This document shows, piece after piece, positions 32,701 to 43,118 of a stretch of 55,817 nucleotides of DNA. Origin of the DNA: Enterobacterales bacterium (GTDB taxonomy: Bacteria; Pseudomonadota; Gammaproteobacteria; Enterobacterales; Enterobacteriaceae); the NCBI GenBank assembly GCA_003864575.1, contig BHES01000009.1, forward strand, positions 1-55,817, in the 5' to 3' direction. A program made the position numbers and the translations under genes. The notes under the pieces were generated by a model. That model was given only the letters and a program-made list of their open reading frames with translations. It was not told the origin of the DNA and ran no database searches. The stretch's first letter is position 1; the number at the start of each line of letters is the position of its first letter.

Positions 32701-33921
32701 TCATCCCATAACAGCTCCCAGTTGGAAGATAGGCAAATACATAGCAATAACTAACCCACCGACCAAAATCCCCATCACCACCATCAGTATCGGTTCGATA
32801 GACTGTGACATCGTGTCAGCCAGTTCATTAGCCTGTTGGTTATGCCATTTGGCCAGCTTGAGCAAAATATCATCCAGTGAACCGGACTCTTCGCCAATGC
32901 GTATTAACTGCTGGCAGAGAGGTGGAAATAAAAGTGATTGTCCAATCGCGGTATGCAGAGGAATTCCAAGCGCCAGCTGTTCTCTTATGCCGGTCACTGC
33001 ACGCTGGAAAAGCAAATTGGTTGATGTCGTTGCCGCAGCGTCAAGACCTGTCAGCAGTGTCATTCCAGCTTGCTGGGTCATAGCGAGAGTCTGGAATATC
33101 TGGCTCAGACAACTGTCTGCAACCAATTTTCTCAATAACGGAATTCGTAACAAAACACTCTGTTCGCGCCAGCGCCAACGTTGCTGTGGGTGATATATTT
33201 TAATATAGAGGGCGAAGAGTACTGCAATTAATCCCGCGAGTACCGGCCCATAACTGACTAACGCTTTCGAAGCCATCATCAACATTTCAGTGAACCAGGG
33301 CAACCTCGCATCGAAGGATGCATATATTTTTGCGAATTCTGGAAGCACCATAGTCAGCATCAGAACGGTGACAATTAGTGCAATGGATATGACGATCAAA
33401 GGATAGCGGAGAGCCTTTTTTACTTTTGTGCGCAATGCTGCTTGCTGTTCCTGCTGGATCGCCAGTTGCAGGCAGCAGCGGTCAAGCTGGCCCGTTAACT
33501 CACCAATGGAAATAATGTGCCGGTAAATTTGTGGGAACACGTCTGAATAGGTGGTCAACATTTCAGACAGAGGTTTCCCTTCTTTCACGCCACGGGCAAT
33601 ATCTTGCAAAATACAGCGCCAGGGCGCTTTTGAATGTTCGGTCGCCAGCAGCATCAGGCTGTTGACCAAAGGCAGGCCTGCCTGTAGCAACGTTGCAAAT
33701 TGTCTTATCAGTGCGATGCGGTCTGGGTTTTTCCAGTAAGCTGCCCGCAGCCGAAACTGCTTTTTAACGTTAACGGGTTGCAGGAATTGGGAGAAAAGTT
33801 GCTGGTGTACATCGGACTCATCACTCGCCAGCAACTCTCCGATGTGTAATTTCCCTAACGCGTCGATAGCCTGCCACTGGTAGAGGCTGAGAGCAGGCTG
33901 TATCGGGGGATTCTGGCTCAT
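32701..33921 (-). CDS. hofC: Type IV pilus assembly inner-membrane protein HofC
   Basis: A 406-residue PilC/GspF-family platform protein of type IV pilus and type II secretion machines. Two GspF domains each end in a membrane region; LLQAGLPLVNSL and IGELTGQLD mark the first, AGMTLLTGLDAA and RIGEESGSLDDIL the second. The start overlaps hofB by four bases. In E. coli this operon is poorly expressed and the remaining pilus genes are elsewhere. Confidence 0.93.
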   Translation of the reverse strand: MSQNPPIQPALSLYQWQAIDALGKLHIGELLASDESDVHQQLFSQFLQPVNVKKQFRLRAAYWKNPDRIALIRQFATLLQAGLPLVNSLMLLATEHSKAPWRCILQDIARGVKEGKPLSEMLTTYSDVFPQIYRHIISIGELTGQLDRCCLQLAIQQEQQAALRTKVKKALRYPLIVISIALIVTVLMLTMVLPEFAKIYASFDARLPWFTEMLMMASKALVSYGPVLAGLIAVLFALYIKIYHPQQRWRWREQSVLLRIPLLRKLVADSCLSQIFQTLAMTQQAGMTLLTGLDAAATTSTNLLFQRAVTGIREQLALGIPLHTAIGQSLLFPPLCQQLIRIGEESGSLDDILLKLAKWHNQQANELADTMSQSIEPILMVVMGILVGGLVIAMYLPIFQLGAVMG

Positions 33922-35393
33922 GCTTCAATGCCTTCGCCTGCTACACGATACAATTCCTCAAGCGTAGTTATCCCCTTTTCAACCAGAATGATCCCGGCCT
34001 CCAGCAGCGTTTTGTGGCCCTGTTCATGTGCAATTCTATTCAGCTCAGATGTGCCAGAACTCGCAACGATTGCCTGCTGTAAGCGCGGGGTGATGGTCAG
34101 GAACTCATAAATTCCGATCCGGCCGTAATAGCCTGAGAAGCAGCGGCTGCAACCTACAGCTAGCCATAGTGGCATCGGCCCCGCTTTACTTTTATCCGCT
34201 CCTTCAACAATAGAAGGATGCAGTTTACGGCAGTGGGGGCAGAGTTTACGAACTAAGCGCTGAGCGATGACCAGACGTAAGCTGGCGGCAATGTGATAAC
34301 CCTCAATTCCCATTTGGGCAAGACGATTTAGCGTTTCGCAGGTTGAGTTAGTATGCAATGTAGACAATACGAGGTGCCCGGTTTGCGCGGCTTTGATAGC
34401 AATTTCTGCTGTTTCTTTGTCGCGTATTTCACCCACCATGATGACATCAGGGTCTTGCCTCAGGAGCGCTCGGAGTACCCGGGCAAAACTCAGATCAGTT
34501 TTGGTGTTCACCTGAGTTTGATTAATTCCAACGACCGGGATCTCAACCGGATCTTCAACACTGCAAATATTACGTTCCACAGCATTCAGATGGCGCAGGC
34601 CGCTGTAGAGCGTCACCGTTTTTCCGCTGCCGGTGGGACCGGTGACGAGAATAAGTCCCTGTGGGCTTTTGAGTGCATTAATATAATGGCTGAGGTCTTC
34701 ATTGCGAAAACCGAGCTGGCTCATGCCTAAATCCTGTTGGGTCATGTGCAGGATTCGTAACACGATTTTTTCACCGTGCAAAACCGGCAAAGATGCAATG
34801 CGCATGGAGTAGCGTTGGTTTTGAAAAGTGATCAGCAACTGTCCATCCTGAGGTAAACGCCGTTCGGCCACGTTGAGTTGCCCCATGATTTTTAGCCGGG
34901 CGCACAAACTGGCGGCCATCGAAAACTCTGGGCCAGGGACCTCCAGCAATACCCCATCGATACGCAGCCGAATACGCAGATTATTCTCGCCCGGTTCGAA
35001 GTGAACATCTGAAGCCCGGCGTAATATCGCCATGCGCAGGGTTTGGTTGAGGAAATTGACTACCGGTGCATCACTGCTGTCCTCCAGTTCATTGGTATCT
35101 GAAATTTTCAACACGTCAGTACCGGCTGAGCTATGCGCCGGTTTTTCCAGAGCCTGTTCGAAACGGGCCTGAGGCCAGCGTTCGATTTGCACCTGAAGCC
35201 CGCAGGCAAATTGCAATGCTTTGCTGAGTGCTTCTATGTCTGCTTCATCCTCATGGCAAGCAACATGCAAGAGAGCATCGTCCTGATGAAGTACGACGGC
35301 TTTATAGCGATGACACAGTGCATCCAGTGTTGCATCAGAAGTGTGTCGTTGTGCATGACCAAAGGGCGGCATATTTATAAGAGAGTCGGTCAT
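33918..35393 (-). CDS. hofB: Type IV pilus assembly ATPase HofB
   Basis: A 491-residue PilB/GspE-family hexameric ATPase powering pilin polymerisation. It shows the Walker A motif GPTGSGKT, the Asp box and Walker B VLRALLRQDPDVIMVGEIRD, and a histidine box TGHLVLSTLHTN. Two CxxC pairs (CPHC ... CSRC) form the zinc site. It is about 30 residues longer than E. coli HofB, partly at the N-terminus; the ATG at 35393 overlaps ppdD by four bases and is kept. Confidence 0.93.
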   Translation of the reverse strand: MTDSLINMPPFGHAQRHTSDATLDALCHRYKAVVLHQDDALLHVACHEDEADIEALSKALQFACGLQVQIERWPQARFEQALEKPAHSSAGTDVLKISDTNELEDSSDAPVVNFLNQTLRMAILRRASDVHFEPGENNLRIRLRIDGVLLEVPGPEFSMAASLCARLKIMGQLNVAERRLPQDGQLLITFQNQRYSMRIASLPVLHGEKIVLRILHMTQQDLGMSQLGFRNEDLSHYINALKSPQGLILVTGPTGSGKTVTLYSGLRHLNAVERNICSVEDPVEIPVVGINQTQVNTKTDLSFARVLRALLRQDPDVIMVGEIRDKETAEIAIKAAQTGHLVLSTLHTNSTCETLNRLAQMGIEGYHIAASLRLVIAQRLVRKLCPHCRKLHPSIVEGADKSKAGPMPLWLAVGCSRCFSGYYGRIGIYEFLTITPRLQQAIVASSGTSELNRIAHEQGHKTLLEAGIILVEKGITTLEELYRVAGEGIEA

Positions 35394-35863
35394 TTAGACC
35401 CTCCGGTGCCTTCAAAGCGGAAAACACTTTCACAGGCTTCTTTCATGCCACTATCCTGCGAGTTGGTGCAGCTTCGGCCCCAGACGATCCCTCCGGAGGC
35501 TGTGTCAACTGTGGGGGTCATGACAACGCTCAAACCATTGAGTGCCTGTTGTCCAGTTAGGGTAATGATTCCCGATGCGACCTGAACCTGGCTGACATAG
35601 CGTGTCGTGGCGGCAGCAGGAATACCCTGGCTGGCGGCGTTACATGACGTCAACGCACCCTGATCGATGACGCAGAGTTCGACACCTGTTTTGTAAGGCA
35701 CCATGGCTTGCAGCATGTCCGTCAGTGCAGCTTTCTGGATATAACTTTGATAGGCAGGGATGCCAATGGCACTGAGGATGGCGATGATGGCAATAACCAC
35801 CATCAGTTCGATCAGCGTAAATCCGCCTTGTTTTACATTGAAATATTGAGTGCTCGCGTTCAT
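35390..35863 (-). CDS. ppdD: Type IV major pilin-like prepilin PpdD
   Basis: A 157-residue type IV prepilin. A 14-residue leader ends in KQGG and the mature protein begins FTLIELMVVIAIIAILSAIG, the site of prepilin peptidase cleavage and methylation, with Glu at mature position 5. The C-terminal globular domain keeps two cysteine pairs. It is the first gene of the ppdD-hofB-hofC operon. Confidence 0.96.
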   Translation of the reverse strand: MNASTQYFNVKQGGFTLIELMVVIAIIAILSAIGIPAYQSYIQKAALTDMLQAMVPYKTGVELCVIDQGALTSCNAASQGIPAAATTRYVSQVQVASGIITLTGQQALNGLSVVMTPTVDTASGGIVWGRSCTNSQDSGMKEACESVFRFEGTGGSK

Positions 35864-36111
35864 TTCCCGATCCTTGGTGTTGGCTAAGTGAGGCTTTCGG
35901 TCGGAAAACTATCTGCTTCAAAAAGCCTGCGCCAGTGGCAGAAAGAGGATCTCCAAGACGTCTCGGAAAATAAAAATGCAAACCTGCAATGCGTCGCAAT
36001 ATTTGCGGCTTGTCTCGCAGGTGCAAACAATCGAGTGAAAAGGGAGTGGTGGCATCAGAGGATGCGTGAGAGGGTGTTTAGCAATGCAGGCGTCAGCGAG
36101 TACAAATGAAT
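35864..36111. other. Gap between ppdD and nadC
   Basis: No credible gene on either strand. It should contain the ppdD promoter, reading leftward, but I cannot point to it with confidence. Confidence 0.35.
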
Positions 36112-36140
36112 AAGCCCCTGGCGAAAAATGCAAGGGGCTG
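36112..36140 (-). terminator. Terminator-like hairpin after nadC
   Basis: On the minus strand AGCCCC and GGGGCT form a 6-bp stem around 15 bases, followed by TTATTCATTT. It lies 25 bases after the nadC stop. The T-tract is imperfect. Confidence 0.55.
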
Positions 36141-36164
36141 AAAGATAGACAAAAGTGTAGGGTA

Positions 36165-37722
<1,558 letters not shown>

Positions 37723-37791
37723 CGTAGACTGTCCTGCGATGGATGCGCCGTTTTATACTCCGTGTCGAGTAAAAAGAGAGAGTAATTACTG

Positions 37792-38645
37792 ATGACGTTA
37801 TTTACTTTGTTGCTGGTGCTGGCGTGGGAACGCCTGTTTAAGTTGGGTGAGCACTGGCAGTTAGATCATCGTTTTGAAGCCATTTTTCGTCGTGGGCGTA
37901 ATACAACGCTCCCCAAAACGCTGGCGATCGCTATCGTCTGGATGGTTCTGCTGTTTGTGGTGTTGCGTATGGTGCAGGGCCTCTTTTTTGGCGTGCCGTC
38001 ATTGCTGCTGTGGGTGGTTATTTGCCTGTTCTGTATCGGCGCGGGGATTAAGCGTAAGCATTACCGCGCTTATCTGAAATCTGCCCGTCAGGGAGATGCC
38101 AATGCTTGCTCGGAAATGGCCGAAGAGCTGGCGCTGATCCACGGACTGCCGGTGGATTGCACGGAAGAAGTCCGCCTGCGTGAACTTCAGAATGCGTTGT
38201 TGTGGATTAACTTCCGCTATTATCTGGCACCGTTATTCTGGTTTGTGGTGTTTGGTCCTTATGGCCCGGTTGCGCTTGGGGGGTATGCGGTTCTTCGTGC
38301 TTATCAAACCTGGCTGGCGCGACATATGACGCCGCTTAAACGCTCGCAGTCCGGTGTTGATGCGTTGTTACACGTTCTTGATTGGATACCGGTCCGTCTG
38401 CCGGTGTTGCTTATGCGCTGTTCGGTCACGGTGAGAAGGCGCTTCCTGCCTGGTTCGCTTCTCTGGGCGATATTCACACTTCGCAGTATCAGGTGTTGAC
38501 CCGCCTCGCGCAGTTTTCACTGGCGCGGGACCCGCATACCGATCCGGTTCAGACCCCGCGTGCAGCCGTTGCGTTGGCGCGTAAAGTCACCATGATCATT
38601 CTGGTCGTCGTCGCGGTACTGACGATTTACGGCACGTTAATCTGA
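37792..38645 (+). pseudogene. ampE: ampE, inner-membrane protein, broken by a 1-nt frameshift
   Basis: AmpE is a predicted multi-pass membrane protein encoded with AmpD; its biochemical role is uncertain. The first frame gives normal AmpE to DWIPVRL and then goes out of frame to a stop at 38497-38499. The correct frame resumes at once as [30 protein letters not shown] and ends at 38645 with LTIYGTLI. Relatives read RLAG here; CTGGCCGGT would restore it, whereas the window has CTGCCGGT at 38398-38405, so one G is missing. The last 80 residues, including the final membrane segment, would be lost. A read or assembly error cannot be excluded. Confidence 0.88.
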
Positions 38646-38663
38646 ACCTGCGATGAGCCAAAG

Positions 38664-38700
38664 AAAAAGCCCGGCGTGATTTTATCGCCGGGCTTTTTTT
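38664..38700. terminator. Bidirectional terminator between ampE and the GH43 gene
   Basis: AAAAAGCCCGGCG and CGCCGGGCTTTTTTT form a strong stem with A and T runs on the two sides. The GH43 stop codon lies at its right edge. Confidence 0.9.
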
Positions 38701-39682
38701 ATGCTTTGTGTTGCTGTTTGGTCAGTGGCCGGTTATCTGCAGGCGGTTCACCCAAGACCGGCATACCGTTTTTATCCCATTCAATGGTTTTTATACGGGT
38801 GTGCCTGTTGGGGTCATACAGCGGATCGCCTTCAATCTCGGTATAGTTTCTGGCGTGATAAACCAACACATCATTTCCGTTTTCATCGCGGGTAAAACTG
38901 TTGTGGCCCGGTCCAAACTGGCGGTTATCCGCTTGTGTGGTAAACACCGGTTTTGACGATTTATGCCATTGTGCAGGGTCGGTGATGTCATTGTTAATAT
39001 CTGCCCACAGCAGGCCTATGCAGTAATTCTCATCGGTAGCACTGGCGGAGTAGCTGATAAAAATTTTATCGCCATGTGTGATAACCGCCGGACCTTCATT
39101 GACCCAGAAGCCCTGAATCTCCCACTCAAGCTCAGGTTTGCTGAGCATCACCGGTGGCGATTTCAGCGTCCAAGGGTTTTCCATTTCGGCCAGATAAAGG
39201 TTGGAGTTGCCACGGATTGCCGGATCTTTCTGCGCCCATAAATAGTAGCTCTTTCCCAGATGCGAAAAGTGTGTGGCATCGAGTGAGAAGCTGTCGAGCT
39301 GTGTCAGAATTTGGCCTTTTTCCACCCATTTTCCCGTCAGCGGATCGGCATCTTCGCACACCAGCGCATACATGCGGTGCTGGAATAATCCGTCCTTTAT
39401 TTCCTGTGATGGAGCGGCGGCGTAGTAAATCACCCATTTCCCGTCGATAAAATGCAGCTCGGGTGCCCAAATCAGTGCACTCATCGGGCCGGTGTCGGGT
39501 TTGCGCCAGATGATTTTCGCCAGCACATTGCCCAGGCCGGTCAGCGTTTTTGAGCAACGAATTTCCAACCGGTTATATTCCGGCACAGAGGCAATGAAGT
39601 AATAGCATCCGTCATTGTGCAGCCAGATATGCGGGTCAGCCCTTTGTTCTATCAAAGGATTCGGATAAACGATGTTACTCAT
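38699..39682 (-). CDS. Glycoside hydrolase family 43 (arabinofuranosidase/xylosidase-like)
   Basis: A 327-residue five-bladed beta-propeller hydrolase. The inverting catalytic triad is readable: general base D16 (RADPHIW), pKa modulator D135 (SLDATHF) and general acid E196 (VNEGP); H260 in GPGHNSF is the usual central-cavity histidine, and IWAPELHF is a family hallmark. No signal peptide is present, so it should act in the cytoplasm on imported oligosaccharides. It overlaps the transporter gene by eight bases, so the two are coupled. The pattern suits an exo-alpha-L-arabinofuranosidase, but beta-xylosidase is possible. The pair is absent at this place in E. coli. Confidence 0.88.
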   Translation of the reverse strand: MSNIVYPNPLIEQRADPHIWLHNDGCYYFIASVPEYNRLEIRCSKTLTGLGNVLAKIIWRKPDTGPMSALIWAPELHFIDGKWVIYYAAAPSQEIKDGLFQHRMYALVCEDADPLTGKWVEKGQILTQLDSFSLDATHFSHLGKSYYLWAQKDPAIRGNSNLYLAEMENPWTLKSPPVMLSKPELEWEIQGFWVNEGPAVITHGDKIFISYSASATDENYCIGLLWADINNDITDPAQWHKSSKPVFTTQADNRQFGPGHNSFTRDENGNDVLVYHARNYTEIEGDPLYDPNRHTRIKTIEWDKNGMPVLGEPPADNRPLTKQQHKA

Positions 39683-41105
39683 GTTTTAACTCCTTGCTGC
39701 TGAACTGCACGGTATTGTCAGCGTTTTTAGCCTCGTGATATTCATTCAGCTCACGATAATTGCGGCGGCGGATTTCCAAATCGGCCTGGATGTTCTGCAT
39801 GGTTTTGCGGTCCAGTTTCAGTAAGCGCACAACGCCTGCGGTGATCAGATATCCCACGCCAGGGATCACGGTGAATAACAGCACGATGCCGTTGATGGCA
39901 TGATCGCTCTGGCGTGCGGCACCCGCGTCGTATCCATAGCCAGAAAGCAGGAACCCGACCATTGCACCCGCCACCGCCAATCCGCATTTTAGGAAGAACA
40001 GATTACCCGAGAAACTGATGCCGGTAATGCGTTTACCGGTTTTCCACTCGCCGTAATCATCCACATCGGCCATCAGCGACCAGTGGAGTGGGGAAGGGAG
40101 CTGGTGGAGGATGTTGAGGACAAAATAGGCCACCAAAATCAGCGTCGTCATGTGTGGATTCAGGAAGTAGAAGCCTGTGGAGAAGATTGCCAACACAATG
40201 TTGGTCCAGAAGAAGACTTTCAGTTTGCAGTATTTGTCGGTCAGGGGCTTAGCCAGCGCGCTGCCAATCATCATGCCGACCACGCCGAGGCTGATAAACA
40301 TGCTGGCAAACGAGGTGGATTTTTCCATCACCCAGGTGACGTAATACATCGTGGCCGCCATGCGGATAAAACCGGGGCAGACGTTGCAGAACGTAAGCAA
40401 GAGAATGCGCACCCACTGGTCATTTTTCCAAACGTCTTTGAGGTCCGATTTCAGCGCATGTTTGGACGGTACGGCAGGCTGAATACGCTCTTTGACGAAG
40501 CTGAAACAGAACAGGAACATGAACAGGGCAATAATCGCCATCACGCCCATCGACATCTGATATCCCTTGGCTTTATCGGCACCGCCGAACCAGTCTGCCA
40601 TCGGGAGTAATGTGGATGACAGAATCAGCGTTGCAATACCGACCATAAAGAAGCGGTAAGACTGGCAGGCCACGCGCTCATGCGGGTCCGCGGTGATCAC
40701 GCCACCCAGCGAGCAGTAGGGGATATTGATTGCCGTGTAGGTCAACGACATCAGGAAGTAAGTGACGAAAGCATAGATAACCTTGCTGTTGTAACTCCAG
40801 TCTGGCGTGGTAAACATCAGCACGCTAAAGAGCACATAAGGCACGCAGATCCACAGCAGGTAGGGACGAAAACGGCCCCAGCGGGTTGTGGTTCTGTCGG
40901 CAATCGCTCCCATAATCGGGTCCGTTACGGCGTCAATAACACGCACGGAGAGCAGTAAAACGCCGACCAGTGCGGGGGCCAGACCAAAAACATCGGTATA
41001 AAAATAGTTGAGGAACAGCATGATGGCGCCACCAATCATGTTGCAGCCTGCGTCCCCCATGCCATAGGCAACTTTCTCTTTAAATGACAGCGCGCCTTCC
41101 TTCAT
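39675..41105 (-). CDS. GPH-family sugar:cation symporter
   Basis: A 476-residue transporter with about twelve membrane segments in the glycoside-pentoside-hexuronide family (MelB, XynB/YicJ type). Recognisable parts are EKVAYGMGDAGCNMIGG at the start, DPIMGAIADRTTTRWGRFRPYLL after TM2, and DYGEWKTGKRITGISFSG near residue 355. Together with the GH43 enzyme it should import arabino- or xylo-oligosides and split them inside. I chose ATG 41105, nine bases from GGAG; ATG 41111 is only three bases from it. No regulator gene is adjacent. Confidence 0.88.
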   Translation of the reverse strand: MKEGALSFKEKVAYGMGDAGCNMIGGAIMLFLNYFYTDVFGLAPALVGVLLLSVRVIDAVTDPIMGAIADRTTTRWGRFRPYLLWICVPYVLFSVLMFTTPDWSYNSKVIYAFVTYFLMSLTYTAINIPYCSLGGVITADPHERVACQSYRFFMVGIATLILSSTLLPMADWFGGADKAKGYQMSMGVMAIIALFMFLFCFSFVKERIQPAVPSKHALKSDLKDVWKNDQWVRILLLTFCNVCPGFIRMAATMYYVTWVMEKSTSFASMFISLGVVGMMIGSALAKPLTDKYCKLKVFFWTNIVLAIFSTGFYFLNPHMTTLILVAYFVLNILHQLPSPLHWSLMADVDDYGEWKTGKRITGISFSGNLFFLKCGLAVAGAMVGFLLSGYGYDAGAARQSDHAINGIVLLFTVIPGVGYLITAGVVRLLKLDRKTMQNIQADLEIRRRNYRELNEYHEAKNADNTVQFSSKELKHE

Positions 41106-41226
41106 GGACATTCTCTCCGTAAATGTTAAGAAACAATTGGATGGGAATGAGTATTGTCTGGTCTGGCGGGGATTTGTCAGGAGGTAAGAGGCGTAGAGAT
41201 GGACAAATTAGTCACGCAGAGAAAAC

Positions 41227-41242
41227 TGTGACACAGATAACA
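41227..41242. promoter_or_regulatory. Weak CRP-like site upstream of the sugar operon
   Basis: TGTGA-CACAGA-TAACA matches the CRP half-sites TGTGA/TCACA at nine of ten positions with the correct 6-bp spacer. It lies about 120 bases upstream of the transporter start. A sugar operon under cAMP-CRP control is plausible, but a single match found by eye is weak evidence. Confidence 0.3.
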
Positions 41243-41279
41243 AAGCGCCCCGCTAAGTGACCTTAACCGGGGCGCTTTT
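41242..41279. terminator. Terminator downstream of aroP
   Basis: AAAGCGCCCCG and CGGGGCGCTTT form an 11-bp stem around 15 bases, 40 bases beyond the aroP stop. The T-run is short on the aroP side. Confidence 0.75.
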
Positions 41280-41318
41280 GGCTTCTTAAACCATCAGTCT
41301 TTAAACCAACAGCAATGC

Positions 41319-42689
41319 TTACGCGTTAACGGATTTCCCGCTTTGCTGATTTTTAATCCAGTAACCGACGCCGAGGACCACAATCCAGACTGGGATCAGC
41401 CAGACGGAGATTGCCATGCCTGGAGTGATCGCCATAATCACCAGAATCCCCGCCATGAACAGCAGGCAGAGATAGTTACCGAACGGATACAGTAGCGCTT
41501 TGAACTTCGTATCCACGCCTTCACGACGCATTGCCTGACGGAATTTAATGTGCGCCAGGCTGATCATAGCCCAGTTGATCACCAGTGCAGAAACCACCAG
41601 CGCCATCAGCAGACCAAAGGCTTCGCCCGGCATCAGATAGTTGAGCAGTACGCAGAGCGCGGTAGTAGTGGCCGAAACCAGAATAGAGGTCACCGGAACG
41701 CCACGTTTATCCACTTTCAGCAGCGATTTTGGTGCATTACCTTGCTGCGCCAGGCCGAACAGCATGCGGCTGTTACAGTAAACGCAGCTGTTATAGACCG
41801 ACAGAGCTGCCGTCAGGATCACCACATTTAATGCGTTAGCGACCAGAGCATCGCCCAGTTCGTGGAAAATCAGGACAAACGGGCTGGTGTCTGGCCCCAC
41901 GCGGGTCCACGGCATCAGCGAAAGCAGAACGGCCAATGAGCCCACATAGAAAATCAGAATGCGGTAGATAACCTGGTTTGTGGCTTTAGGAATACTGACT
42001 TCCGGGTTATCTGCTTCAGCGGCCGTAATACCGACCAGCTCAAGACCCCCGAATGAGAACATGATGATCGCCATCATCATGACCAGTCCGGTCATGCCAT
42101 GCGGCAGGAATCCGCCCTGTTCCCACAGGTTACGTACCGTGGCCTGTGGGCCTGCGGTATCGCTAAACAGCAGCCAGCCGCCGAACAGAATCATCGCCAC
42201 TACGGCGACAACTTTGATGATCGCAAACCAGAACTCCATCTCCCCAAAGACTTTTACATTGGTCAGGTTGATGGCGTTAATCAGTACAAAGAATACGGCA
42301 GCAGAAGCCCAGGTCGGGATTTCCGGATACCAGAATTGAATATATTTACCGACAGCGGTCAGTTCCGCCATGGCGACTAAGACGTACAGAACCCAGTAGT
42401 TCCAACCAGAGGCAAAACCGGCAAATCCGCCCCAGTATTTATAAGCAAAATGGCTGAAAGAACCGGCAACCGGCTCTGCAACGACCATTTCACCCAGCTG
42501 GCGCATAATTAAAAAGGCAATAAACCCAGCAATCGCATAGCCGAGAATAATCCCCGGGCCTGCTGACTGGATAACGGAAGCACTGCCCAGAAACAGGCCT
42601 GTTCCGACGGCACCGCCCAGCGCAATCAACTGAATATGACGGTTTTTAAGTCCGCGCTTCAGCTCATCGCCGTGTTGTTGATCATCCAT
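41319..42689 (-). CDS. aroP: Aromatic amino acid permease AroP
   Basis: A 456-residue APC-superfamily transporter with twelve membrane segments that takes up Phe, Tyr and Trp. It begins with KRGLKNRHIQLIALGGAVGT, contains FSFGGLELVGITAAEADNPE and is very close to E. coli AroP throughout. The order aroP-pdhR with divergent transcription is conserved. Two TyrR boxes lie upstream. Confidence 0.96.
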   Translation of the reverse strand: MDDQQHGDELKRGLKNRHIQLIALGGAVGTGLFLGSASVIQSAGPGIILGYAIAGFIAFLIMRQLGEMVVAEPVAGSFSHFAYKYWGGFAGFASGWNYWVLYVLVAMAELTAVGKYIQFWYPEIPTWASAAVFFVLINAINLTNVKVFGEMEFWFAIIKVVAVVAMILFGGWLLFSDTAGPQATVRNLWEQGGFLPHGMTGLVMMMAIIMFSFGGLELVGITAAEADNPEVSIPKATNQVIYRILIFYVGSLAVLLSLMPWTRVGPDTSPFVLIFHELGDALVANALNVVILTAALSVYNSCVYCNSRMLFGLAQQGNAPKSLLKVDKRGVPVTSILVSATTTALCVLLNYLMPGEAFGLLMALVVSALVINWAMISLAHIKFRQAMRREGVDTKFKALLYPFGNYLCLLFMAGILVIMAITPGMAISVWLIPVWIVVLGVGYWIKNQQSGKSVNA

Positions 42690-42745
42690 TTACGGATCCT
42701 CTGTCGTTTGGGTAAACCCCATACAAATCTGCGGCTTAAGCAAGT

Positions 42746-42763
42746 TGTAAGGCGATGATTACA
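42746..42763. promoter_or_regulatory. Strong TyrR box of aroP
   Basis: TGTAAG-GCGATG-ATTACA matches the TyrR consensus TGTAAA-N6-TTTACA at ten of twelve positions, including all of the core TGTAA/TTACA. It is 57 bases upstream of the aroP ATG. Confidence 0.75.
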
Positions 42764-42768
42764 GTTTT

Positions 42769-42786
42769 TGTATCTATTTATTTACG
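42769..42786. promoter_or_regulatory. Weak TyrR box of aroP
   Basis: TGTATC-TATTTA-TTTACG matches the TyrR consensus at nine of twelve positions. Its centre is 23 bp from that of the strong box, the spacing typical of tandem strong/weak TyrR boxes, where ligand-bound TyrR hexamers repress. Confidence 0.55.
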
Positions 42787-43050
42787 GCTGCAATGCGATA
42801 AAAAAACAGCATGAGCTACCGCTGACGCAAGAATAGTGATATGCGGCCAAGTTTGCACCTGCTTTATGCACTAACTGAATAACGAATAAGCAAAAGTGGC
42901 GATAAATTGTCTGAGATCTAAAAAATGTGATCTAACGCTGGGTAAAAATTTCGAATGATAAATATTTGTTAAAATGTGCTGGGCTTGCTCATTTCATGGG
43001 GGGTGATATGGACACAAGGTGAATACTTTGTTACTTTACGGCCACGTTTT
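42787..43050. other. Upstream region of pdhR
   Basis: AT-rich DNA without a gene. The pdh promoter must lie in the right half, but no -35/-10 pair stands out. A frame opening at 42976 is out of phase with pdhR and looks like chance. Confidence 0.35.
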
Positions 43051-43053
43051 TTA

Positions 43054-43070
43054 AATTGGTATTACCAATT
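43054..43070. promoter_or_regulatory. PdhR operator
   Basis: AATTGGTATTACCAATT is a perfect palindrome around one central base and equals the known PdhR box (ATTGGT-N3-ACCAAT). It lies 48 bases before the pdhR ATG, so PdhR represses the pdhR-aceEF operon until pyruvate releases it. Confidence 0.9.
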
Positions 43071-43118
43071 TATTACTCCGCGCACTCACAGATACGCTAC
43101 TCGCAGAGAACAGCTCAC

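Noticed and set aside
40083..40610. 175-codon plus-strand frame opposite the GPH transporter
   Set aside because: Antisense shadow of a GC-rich membrane protein gene; His/Glu/Gln-rich sequence with no domain.
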